Positions 1 to 4,934 of a stretch of 5,269 bases of DNA are shown here, in pieces. The stretch is taken from contig DAJV01000136.1 of the NCBI GenBank assembly GCA_002496475.1, forward strand, positions 977 through 6,245, given 5' to 3'. The translations under genes were made by a program, and so were the position numbers. Below the pieces are notes generated by a model that worked only from the letters and a program-made list of their open reading frames with translations, had not been told where the DNA came from and did not search any database. Numbering within the stretch: the stretch's first letter is position 1; each line of letters begins with the position of its first letter. The stretch is from Vulcanisaeta sp. UBA163. GTDB taxonomy: Archaea > Thermoproteota > Thermoprotei > Thermoproteales > Thermocladiaceae.

Positions 1-24
1 GTTCAAGTCCCGGCCGGGGCACCA
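1..24 (+). tRNA. tRNA 3' end (partial, identity unknown)
   Basis: The window opens inside a tRNA. The bases read as G53, a seven-base T loop TTCAAGT, the T-stem 3' strand CCCGG, the acceptor 3' strand CCGGGGC, discriminator A and an encoded CCA ending at base 24. The acceptor implies a 5' end of GCCCCGG, which lies outside the window together with the anticodon, so the amino acid cannot be read. An A discriminator with a GCCCCGG acceptor would suit an archaeal tRNA-Glu, among others; that is only a guess. The gene reads rightwards into the hairpin at 33-100. Confidence 0.88.
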
Positions 25-32
25 CGGATTAT

Positions 33-100
33 GCCTCATTGCCTAGTGATCATCCGTGATTAGTCTATCGTAATCATCACTGATCATGCGTGAGGCTTTT
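33..100 (+). terminator. hairpin plus T4, possible tRNA terminator
   Basis: Nine bases after the tRNA lies an interrupted inverted repeat. The outer arms are gcctca (33-38) and tgaggc (91-96), the middle arms tgatca (47-52 and 81-86), and the inner arms tgatta (57-62) and taatca (71-76), around an 8-base loop. TTTT follows at 97-100. Position and shape fit termination or 3' processing of the tRNA transcript. Archaeal RNA polymerase mainly needs the T run, so the role of the stem is uncertain. Confidence 0.4.
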
Positions 101-211
101 AATTATCCTATGGGAGTGGTTTATCAGTGCATTGGCGTGGCGATTGGCAATGGATTAGTCACGGCCGGGAATTACACCAACATTACTACTAATCTGCGAG
201 ATGGTGAGTAA
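86..211 (+). CDS. doubtful 41-residue open frame after tRNA
   Basis: An ATG at 86 opens a 41-codon frame ending in TAA at 209-211, with an alternative ATG at 110. The predicted peptide contains a glycine-rich stretch (GVAIGNG) and the segment TAGNYTNIT, and I recognise no family. Its start lies inside the right arm of the preceding hairpin and I see no convincing TATA box or Shine-Dalgarno sequence. Its last 11 bases overlap the start of the 201-320 frame. It may be chance, a small protein, or the front part of a gene broken by a frameshift. Confidence 0.2.
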   Translation: MREAFNYPMGVVYQCIGVAIGNGLVTAGNYTNITTNLRDGE

Positions 212-320
212 GGGAGTGCTTGCCCTGGATAAGGACATTAATGGGCAAGTTGACCTTGAGGTTAAGGCCCTTAGGGAGTTCCTGGACTTCGGGCTAAGGA
301 ATGCCGTGCTTAAACACTGA
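201..320 (+). CDS. possible 39-residue small protein or gene remnant
   Basis: This frame runs from ATG 201 to TGA 318-320. The peptide is charged and probably helical (for example LEVKALREFLDFGL). Its codons (AAG, GAG, GCC, AGG) resemble those of the solid genes nearby, which favours real coding over chance. No start codon lies further upstream in frame, because TAG at 156-158 closes it. The 3' end overlaps the convergent phosphorylase gene by 11 bases. I recognise no family. It could be a small protein, or the C-terminal remnant of a gene whose earlier part is the 86-211 frame. Confidence 0.35.
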   Translation: MVSKGVLALDKDINGQVDLEVKALREFLDFGLRNAVLKH

Positions 321-1029
321 CCTTGGTCAGCACATCCAGTACTGACTTGCCAACCCTCATTACGGCCTCCCTAAGCTCATCTGCAGTTAAGAACCTGCCC
401 GCCCTATCCTCGGTCAGGTTATTACTCACTATCAATACCGCCGCTGTTTTGATATTCCTGATTAGGCCCAGTAGGAATAGTATTGCTGTCTCCATCTCAA
501 CACCTAGGAAGCCCCTGGAGCCAAGTAAATTAACTAAGTCCTCCTCGGCGTAGAAGGCATCACTGCTATATACAGGGCCTATCCAGGGTTTAATTCCAAT
601 CGACTCAACGCCCCTAACCAATTCATTGAGTAATTGATAATCCGGTACTGCCGGGTACACTATGAAGCTTCCTAGGTATTGCACGTATATGCCTCCTTGA
701 TTATAGGCGGAGCCCGTGGGTATTACCACATCGCCAATATTTATCTCCCTCCTCAGGGCTCCTGTTGTCCCAAGCCTAATGATTACTTTAGTACCCATGC
801 TTATCAACTCCTCAATAACAATGGCCGCCGATGGAGCCCCAATGCCATGCGTGGCTATTGTAATGTCAACGCCATTATACTTGCCTATGTACGTTATTAA
901 GCCCCTATTCTCATTAACGAGCTTGGCATTGCTGAGTAATTCGCTTAGGTGCTTCGCTCTTTCCGGGTCACCGACTATCACAACCCTCTCCGCAATATCC
1001 CCTGGGATAGCCCTAATGTGTATTGGCAT
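310..1029 (-). CDS. Purine nucleoside / 5'-methylthioadenosine phosphorylase (hexameric PNP family)
   Basis: This 239-residue protein belongs to the PNP/UDP phosphorylase family 1 and closely resembles the 5'-methylthioadenosine phosphorylase of Sulfolobus solfataricus as I remember it (about 236 residues). Such enzymes cleave purine nucleosides or methylthioadenosine with phosphate, giving free base and (methylthio)ribose 1-phosphate in the cytoplasm. Visible motifs are GDPER at 20-24 and R85 with LGTTG at 86-90 for phosphate, THGIG at 60-64, SSDAFYAE at 155-162, and the ribose-binding GVEMET at 176-181. The usual general-acid Asp of the VSD motif is Asn here (N203 in VSNNL). There is no cysteine. 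The gene starts 6 bases after the DUF711 stop and uses a strong Shine-Dalgarno sequence, so the two are probably coupled. Family assignment is firm; substrate preference (MTA, adenosine, inosine or guanosine) is not. Confidence 0.93.
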   Translation of the reverse strand: MPIHIRAIPGDIAERVVIVGDPERAKHLSELLSNAKLVNENRGLITYIGKYNGVDITIATHGIGAPSAAIVIEELISMGTKVIIRLGTTGALRREINIGDVVIPTGSAYNQGGIYVQYLGSFIVYPAVPDYQLLNELVRGVESIGIKPWIGPVYSSDAFYAEEDLVNLLGSRGFLGVEMETAILFLLGLIRNIKTAAVLIVSNNLTEDRAGRFLTADELREAVMRVGKSVLDVLTKVSV

Positions 1030-1035
1030 CTTGAC

Positions 1036-1042
1036 TCACCTC
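1036..1042 (-). promoter_or_regulatory. Shine-Dalgarno of phosphorylase, overlapping DUF711 stop
   Basis: On the minus strand GAGGTGA lies 6 bases before the phosphorylase ATG and matches the archaeal 16S anti-Shine-Dalgarno over seven bases. Its last three bases are the TGA stop of the DUF711 gene, so a ribosome finishing DUF711 sits on the initiation site of the next gene. It also fixes the phosphorylase start at 1029. Confidence 0.85.
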
Positions 1043-2124
1043 AGCATATCCAGCACTGGCGTCTTACCGAAGTCCCCAAGGTCAACCTCAGGCTCAGCGC
1101 CTGGGTACGGTATTAACCTGAGACCCACTGACCTGCGCTTAATACTGACTATTGCATGTAGGTCATTGATGAGTTCCTTCACGAGCGTGACCTGACTGCT
1201 TGGTATTGGTACCATGTCCACGCCTGCGACGCATGTCATTACGTACTTAACAAGCTTGGAGAATGTGATTAGGCCCTCCCTAGCCCTGACCTTCAATCCC
1301 TCATCCTCCGCTAGTGGCAACATGACCTCATCGAAGCCGGTCACCCTGAACTGGCTGGATACATCCCAAATGGCCCTGTTCAACCTATAAATGACGCTCA
1401 GCGTCCCCGGCTCACCGAATTTAATTCCATAAATCCTCTCAATCGCGTCAACGATGGATTCCTTACCCCAGGGTGATAGTGATGCGTCAATACCCAGGTA
1501 ATCAATACTCAATTCACTGGCTACTTCCTTACCAATATCCTCGGTTACCTTGAATACCCTGGCCAGGTCATTACGTAAATTCTGCTCACTACTTAACTCG
1601 CTTGGGTATAGTATTGATAGGGCTATGCCGTGTTTATTGCCTAGGTTTATTGAGTCTGGGTAGTATGGCGTGAGTATTGCATCACCTATTAACGCGGCCA
1701 TCCTCCTGGAAAGGATCCATTGATTAAGCTCCACGAGTCTCCTAAGTACGCCTACGAAGGATTCCACATTGTAACTATCCAACTCCTTAAAATCGCCAAC
1801 CCAAATACTTAGGTAACTCCCTGACCTTATGAAGGAATTAATCACCCTATCCAACTCAAACCTTGAGCCCATGGGTATATTGAGCGATGCATGTATATAC
1901 CCAAGGTCCACGCTGGCCCTATTTATTGTTGCTGATAATTCCTCGAAGTCCCAAGACGAATCAATGAAGGGCAGTGTAACTCTCCAGGTTCTTACCTCAA
2001 TTCCTCTCTCCTTACTAACATTGTTTATTACATTACGTAACCTAGTTAATTCCTGTCTAAGTTCATCGGCATTAACTCTACCGTTCTCCACGGGATAAAA
2101 CAATGTCACTGCACGGATAATCAT
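1036..2124 (-). CDS. DUF711 (UPF0210) family protein, function unknown
   Basis: This 362-residue protein matches the DUF711/UPF0210 family through several signatures: TPYYPDS at 152-158, GIDASLSPWG at 211-220, FGEPGTLS at 236-243, VMLPLAEDEGL at 267-277, CVAGVDMVPIP at 298-308 and RLIPYPG at 336-342. No reaction is established for the family. Many bacterial members sit beside an ACT-domain protein and are nearer 450 residues, so this form is short, and no ACT partner is in view. No signal peptide or membrane segment is seen, so it should be cytoplasmic. ATG 2124 is chosen because a TATA-like box is centred about 28 bases upstream, giving an essentially leaderless message. The purine/MTA phosphorylase follows after 6 bases, which suggests a role in nucleoside, methylthioribose or pentose phosphate turnover; that is inference from context only. 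Confidence 0.9.
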   Translation of the reverse strand: MIIRAVTLFYPVENGRVNADELRQELTRLRNVINNVSKERGIEVRTWRVTLPFIDSSWDFEELSATINRASVDLGYIHASLNIPMGSRFELDRVINSFIRSGSYLSIWVGDFKELDSYNVESFVGVLRRLVELNQWILSRRMAALIGDAILTPYYPDSINLGNKHGIALSILYPSELSSEQNLRNDLARVFKVTEDIGKEVASELSIDYLGIDASLSPWGKESIVDAIERIYGIKFGEPGTLSVIYRLNRAIWDVSSQFRVTGFDEVMLPLAEDEGLKVRAREGLITFSKLVKYVMTCVAGVDMVPIPSSQVTLVKELINDLHAIVSIKRRSVGLRLIPYPGAEPEVDLGDFGKTPVLDMLR

Positions 2125-2148
2125 TAAATCAATATGTGATTTATTCTC

Positions 2149-2156
2149 AATTTAAG
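2149..2156 (-). promoter_or_regulatory. TATA box for DUF711-phosphorylase operon
   Basis: CTTAAATT on the minus strand is centred about 28 bases before the DUF711 ATG, in the 44-base gap after the Fe-S protein gene. The spacing predicts transcription starting within a few bases of the ATG, so the message is leaderless and the operon can be expressed independently of the gene upstream. Confidence 0.6.
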
Positions 2157-2168
2157 TATTGTCATTAG

Positions 2169-3092
2169 TCAGTAATAATATGTTAGGTAATGATTATGCT
2201 CGTTAATGAACGAACCCTTGGCATAGGCATTGCATACATTTCTTAATGGGCACTTATCGCATTGCGGCTTATCCCTAATGCATATAGTCCTCCCAAACCT
2301 CCACAGGTAATCGTCAAGCGCCATCGGGTCCAGCTTACCAATCCTAATCACAGTATCCCAGGCGTAACGAACAATCAACCTAAGCTCAATGTCAAGTTCC
2401 CTATTGAAGTGCACGCCATGTCTCATTAACTCGAGTACCCAATCCTCAAGCCTAACTATACCTAGCCTATAGGCAATCCTCGTTAGGTGATTATCAATCG
2501 GCAACTTTATTTCCTGTGGCTTAACCCTTAATAGGCCACGTAGCGCTAAGAACTTTATCAATAGGTAGGCCTTCTTTCTGACAGGGTCCTCATACGCGGC
2601 CATTGGTGATAACCTATCGATTAATTCCTCGACATCGGAGACGCTAAATAACCTAACGGTTGTGCCGTAGTTCCTGACCACGTACGATCCAACATCCCTA
2701 AGCAGGTAAGCCCTAACTCCATAATCCCACACAGGCCCGTAATCACTGACTAACCAATCCCTAACCACAACTGGATCAAGCCTTCTCAGGTTAGCAGGGC
2801 TAAAGAAGGCACTGTCCCTATTGTACATTTCCATTCCCAGTCTCCAGAGCAGGTCTGAGCCCGTGAATTCCTCACCATCAATGCGCCTGGTGAATTGCTT
2901 ATCATCAATGTCGGTTCTATGATCCACCGCTACCATGGCTAGGAAGTAATTATACGTAGTCTCAACATCCGCATTCTTCGGTGGGTAAAACCTTGGATCA
3001 AAGACGTTGGATCTACGTAAGTCCAGGGATGATAGGGTATTAGCTACCTCAATAACCTTATCCAAACTCAACGTTGCTGGTATCCTAGCCAT
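2169..3092 (-). CDS. Iron-sulfur cluster loop protein, HhH-GPD / endonuclease III-like
   Basis: This 307-residue protein ends with a cluster-binding loop C271-X6-C278-X2-C281-X5-C287, the spacing of the [4Fe-4S] loop in endonuclease III and MutY. Before it, LPIDNHLTRIAYRLG at 197-211 resembles the VDTH-x-x-R segment of HhH-GPD glycosylases, placing D200 where endonuclease III has its catalytic Asp. K173-K174 and K180 lie in the preceding helix, but no clear helix-hairpin-helix GVG loop is visible. The N-terminal part (AVDHRTDID at 55-63, FFSPANL at 96-102) is reminiscent of archaeal 'iron-sulfur cluster loop' proteins and queuosine-salvage (Qng1-type) nucleoside hydrolases; that likeness is from memory and tentative. 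DNA repair glycosylase or base/nucleoside hydrolase are both possible. The ATG at 3092 sits exactly 26 bases from the centre of a TATA box, supporting this start. Confidence is high that it is a gene, moderate for the superfamily and low for the reaction. Confidence 0.75.
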   Translation of the reverse strand: MARIPATLSLDKVIEVANTLSSLDLRRSNVFDPRFYPPKNADVETTYNYFLAMVAVDHRTDIDDKQFTRRIDGEEFTGSDLLWRLGMEMYNRDSAFFSPANLRRLDPVVVRDWLVSDYGPVWDYGVRAYLLRDVGSYVVRNYGTTVRLFSVSDVEELIDRLSPMAAYEDPVRKKAYLLIKFLALRGLLRVKPQEIKLPIDNHLTRIAYRLGIVRLEDWVLELMRHGVHFNRELDIELRLIVRYAWDTVIRIGKLDPMALDDYLWRFGRTICIRDKPQCDKCPLRNVCNAYAKGSFINEHNHYLTYYY

Positions 3093-3114
3093 AATTAACT
3101 AAACATGTATTGTG

Positions 3115-3121
3115 TTTATAA
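3115..3121 (-). promoter_or_regulatory. TATA box for Fe-S protein gene
   Basis: TTATAAA on the minus strand is centred at 3118, 26 bases before the ATG at 3092. It lies in the 56-base gap after uS14 and predicts a leaderless transcript beginning at the start codon. No Shine-Dalgarno sequence precedes the ATG, which agrees. Confidence 0.7.
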
Positions 3122-3148
3122 TCCCTTTGTACCCAAAACGGGGGAACC

Positions 3149-3313
3149 TCAGTAGTACTTCTTGAACCCTAATTGCGGCGCAACCTCCCTAAAGCATCTC
3201 CTGCATAGGTAAAGTCCATACCTCCTAATGACTGCCTCATGAGTACCACATCTTTGGCACTTAATCACCGCCCTCCCGTACTTACGCTCCTTTGGTGGCC
3301 TTATCTTCCCCAT
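3149..3313 (-). CDS. rps14: 30S ribosomal protein uS14 (archaeal zinc-binding type)
   Basis: This 54-codon gene encodes the archaeal uS14, a small-subunit head protein that binds 16S rRNA. The peptide begins MGKIRPPKERKYG and ends LGFKKYY, both typical of archaeal S14. The zinc site is C19-X2-C22 and C37-X2-C40, in CQRCG and LCRRCFRE. The length equals that of the usual archaeal protein. In many archaea the gene sits in the L5-S14-S8-L6 cluster; here no ribosomal gene is adjacent on either side within the window. ATG 3313 is supported by a TATA box about 27 bases upstream and by the N-terminal match. The Fe-S protein gene follows 56 bases downstream with its own promoter. I am very sure of this assignment. 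Confidence 0.96.
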   Translation of the reverse strand: MGKIRPPKERKYGRAVIKCQRCGTHEAVIRRYGLYLCRRCFREVAPQLGFKKYY

Positions 3314-3336
3314 TCACGTAGTCGGGAGAAAACTGG

Positions 3337-3344
3337 TTAAAAAG
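3337..3344 (-). promoter_or_regulatory. TATA box for uS14
   Basis: CTTTTTAA on the minus strand is centred about 27 bases before the uS14 ATG at 3313, giving a leaderless transcript. It lies within the 81-base divergent region shared with the dehydrogenase, about 26 bases from that gene's own TATA box on the other strand. Confidence 0.65.
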
Positions 3345-3362
3345 TATTTTGCCCCTGGAAAA

Positions 3363-3370
3363 TATTAATA
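3363..3370 (+). promoter_or_regulatory. BRE/TATA box for D-2-hydroxyacid dehydrogenase
   Basis: TATTAATA, preceded by the purine- and A-rich GGAAAA that could act as a BRE, is centred about 28 bases before the ATG at 3395. The spacing predicts initiation at or within two or three bases of the ATG. No Shine-Dalgarno sequence is visible, consistent with leaderless translation. Confidence 0.7.
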
Positions 3371-3394
3371 GGCAAGCAAGAGCCCACTGGGACT

Positions 3395-4369
3395 ATGCCT
3401 ACTGTAATAGTCAGCACAATCGAACTACCCGAGAGGGCCAGGGAATTACTTCGTGGTTACGATGTTGCTCTCTACGAATTACCAAGACTGGGGAAGGAAG
3501 AATGGACTAGTGCGCTGTCCAGGGCTGAAGTGTTAATGTGTTGGTGCGGTAGGGAGTTTGATTTAGCCAGTAGTATTAATTCCATGCCTAGTTTAAGGGT
3601 GATACAGACGTTCTCCGCAGGTGTTGACCACCTACCGTTCCCAGTAATACCAAGTAACATTGAGATCTACAGTAATGCAGGGGCTTACTCGGTGCCCGTG
3701 GCCGAACATGCATGGGCTATGATACTGACGCTGGCGAAGGGGTTACATAGGCAAGTACTTAATGCCAGGGAGTACCTGGGCAATGAAATAACCAGTCCGC
3801 GTAGGGTCATTGAGTCGACATTGTTGGTACTGGGGACAGGCAGTATTGGTCTAGAAATCGCCAGGATCGGTAAGGAAGGATTCAGGACGCACAACATTGG
3901 CATTAACAGGAGTGGTAGACCAGTCGAGTACTTTGACGAGGTTTATCCAACGAATCAATTACTCGATGTATTACCAAGGGCTGACATAGTGGCAATAGCA
4001 CTACCACTAAATAAGTACACCAAGGGCCTAGTCGGTGAGAGGGAGCTCAGGGCATTGAAGCATGGCGCCATTGTAGTAAATGTTGGCCGTGGCGACGTGG
4101 TTAAGGAGGAAGACCTATACGAGGTTCTTAAGGAGAGACTAGACATTAGGTTCGGCACAGATGTCTGGTGGATATATGATGGTCACGAGGAGATACCACC
4201 AAGAACACCATTAACAGCACTACCCAACTTCCTAGGCACGCCACACATAGCTGGCGGGGCCCAGAGGGACATTGCGGAGTACGCCATGGTGAGGGCTGTG
4301 GAGAACGTGATTATGTACATAAGGGGTGAAACACCAATGAATAGGGTGGATAGGAATGATTACGTATAG
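3395..4369 (+). CDS. D-2-hydroxyacid dehydrogenase family protein, probably NADP-linked
   Basis: This 324-residue cytoplasmic oxidoreductase belongs to the D-isomer-specific 2-hydroxyacid dehydrogenases, which interconvert 2-oxoacids and D-2-hydroxyacids. The substrate half shows FSAGVDHL at 73-80 and NAGAYSVPVAEHAWA at 94-108. The Rossmann motif is GTGSIG at 147-152. After the second strand comes NRSGR (171-175) with no acidic residue, which suggests NADP(H) rather than NAD(H). Catalytic Arg is R232 in VNVGRGDVV and catalytic His is H284 in TPHIAGG. The family's DVFxxEP glutamate should fall near 261, but the sequence there is DVWWIYDGHEE, with Tyr at the expected place and Glu only at 265-266. 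The gene has its own leaderless promoter and converges on a broken small gene 6 bases beyond its stop. Glyoxylate or hydroxypyruvate reductase, or another 2-oxoacid reductase, are options; I cannot choose. Confidence 0.9.
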   Translation: MPTVIVSTIELPERARELLRGYDVALYELPRLGKEEWTSALSRAEVLMCWCGREFDLASSINSMPSLRVIQTFSAGVDHLPFPVIPSNIEIYSNAGAYSVPVAEHAWAMILTLAKGLHRQVLNAREYLGNEITSPRRVIESTLLVLGTGSIGLEIARIGKEGFRTHNIGINRSGRPVEYFDEVYPTNQLLDVLPRADIVAIALPLNKYTKGLVGERELRALKHGAIVVNVGRGDVVKEEDLYEVLKERLDIRFGTDVWWIYDGHEEIPPRTPLTALPNFLGTPHIAGGAQRDIAEYAMVRAVENVIMYIRGETPMNRVDRNDYV

Positions 4370-4375
4370 GCCAAG

Positions 4376-4633
4376 TCACTCCTCCCAGTACTCGCCATAA
4401 CCAACGACCACGCCCAGGTAATCATAGATCAAACCCCTCCTGACGGCCTCCTCATAGATCCTCCAAATACGCCTCGTTGATTACTCCAAGCCCACGTGGA
4501 AGCCCTCCCTCTCAAGCTCCTCACGAACCCTATCGGGAAAGTCAATGGGTTTTATGAATGGTTCCCTGGAGAATACCCTTAACATGGCATTCAGAATATC
4601 ACTGTTATGTGGGTATGGCTTCTTCCTAACCAT
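4376..4633 (-). pseudogene. small crenarchaeal-type protein gene interrupted by in-frame TAA
   Basis: From ATG 4633 the minus strand reads 50 sense codons (start MVRKKPYPHNS, then FIKPIDFPDRVREELEREGF), a TAA at 4483-4481, and then in the same frame 34 more sense codons (RRIWRIYEEAVRRGLIYDYL up to EYWEE) before TGA at 4378-4376. Both halves read as convincing protein with the same codon habits, so the simplest reading is an 85-residue gene disabled by a nonsense mutation. The family is not one I can name; it looks like a small basic cytoplasmic protein. A TATA-like TAATTAAA lies about 35 bases upstream. Alternatives are a true 50-residue protein, stop readthrough, or a sequence error. The stop lies 6 bases from the convergent dehydrogenase stop. 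Confidence 0.6.
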
Positions 4634-4736
4634 GAACCATCATTACTAAGAACCCTTCGCACCCTTTAATTAGTAGTTCCCTGTAGAACTCGTGATTATG
4701 AATAATGTAGTAAATGAAGAGCGGTCGGTACATCAT
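4626..4736 (-). CDS. doubtful 36-residue frame overlapping the broken gene
   Basis: On the minus strand ATG 4736 (or 4733) opens a 36-codon frame ending in TAG at 4628-4626, overlapping the next start by 8 bases. The peptide is aromatic-rich and reads like real protein (PLFIYYIIHNHEFYREL). A TATA-like run at 4749-4759 is only about 18 bases from the ATG, too near for a leaderless start. It may be an upstream piece of the broken small gene joined by a frameshift, a separate fragment, or chance. Confidence 0.25.
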   Translation of the reverse strand: MMYRPLFIYYIIHNHEFYRELLIKGCEGFLVMMVHG

Positions 4737-4813
4737 TGGCACTATGTCTATATAATTTAATCAATGAATACACGAATACGCAAGTCTCATGGACAGGCCT
4801 TGTCATAATACCT

Positions 4814-4833
4814 ATTTCAACACGTATTGAAAT
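4814..4833. repeat. 20-base near-perfect palindrome, operator-like
   Basis: ATTTCAACACGTATTGAAAT pairs at nine of ten positions with its own reverse complement; only the pair 4821/4826 fails. It stands about 100 bases before the ATG at 4935 and about 55 before a TATA-like box. The form suits a dimeric DNA-binding regulator, though distance and chance occurrence keep this tentative. It occurs once, so it is not a CRISPR repeat. Confidence 0.4.
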
Positions 4834-4888
4834 CCTCGGAGCCGGGTCGGTAGAAAATATGCCTCCACAAAGCAAATCCTAATTAGCC

Positions 4889-4896
4889 TTATTATA
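4889..4896 (+). promoter_or_regulatory. TATA-like box before membrane-anchored protein gene
   Basis: TTATTATA centred near 4892 predicts transcription from about 4918, leaving a leader of roughly 17 bases before ATG 4935. That is unlike the leaderless spacing of the other genes here. A weaker TAATTA at 4880-4885 would suit a leaderless start at the alternative ATG 4908. Confidence 0.4.
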
Positions 4897-4934
4897 CTTT
4901 CGTTGCGATGCATGGGATTAAGGAAGCAAGTGTT

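Larger units (their letters stand above)
4640..4934. other. AT-rich stretch without a confident gene
   Basis: Between the broken gene and the membrane-anchored protein about 295 bases carry no convincing gene. Short frames occur on both strands: the minus-strand frame listed at 4626-4736 and a plus-strand frame from 4718 to TAA 4880-4882 with no ATG start near its beginning. The stretch also holds the 20-base palindrome at 4814-4833 and several TATA-like runs. It may be decayed coding sequence plus the regulatory region of the following gene. Confidence 0.5.

Noticed and set aside
1..24. tRNA 3' end as an integration (att) site
   Set aside because: I found no second copy of the tRNA 3' sequence in the window and no integrase gene.
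54..80. Possible box C/D guide RNA on the minus strand (GTGATGA at 80-74)
   Set aside because: A C-box match is present, but no CTGA D or D' box follows at suitable spacing.
716..1195. 159-codon plus-strand open frame across the phosphorylase/DUF711 junction
   Set aside because: It is antisense to two well-supported genes, its translation is a Leu/Ser/Pro/Ile-rich mix typical of reverse-frame shadows, and it has no promoter signal.
4814..4833. TTTCAA/TTGAAA palindrome as a CRISPR repeat
   Set aside because: It occurs only once, with no regularly spaced copies, and no cas gene is present.
4718..4882. Plus-strand open frame of 54 codons upstream of the membrane-anchored protein gene
   Set aside because: The peptide looks moderately protein-like, but the only early start is TTG at 4736, there is no matching promoter, and it competes with a minus-strand frame of similar quality. 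At best it is a remnant.
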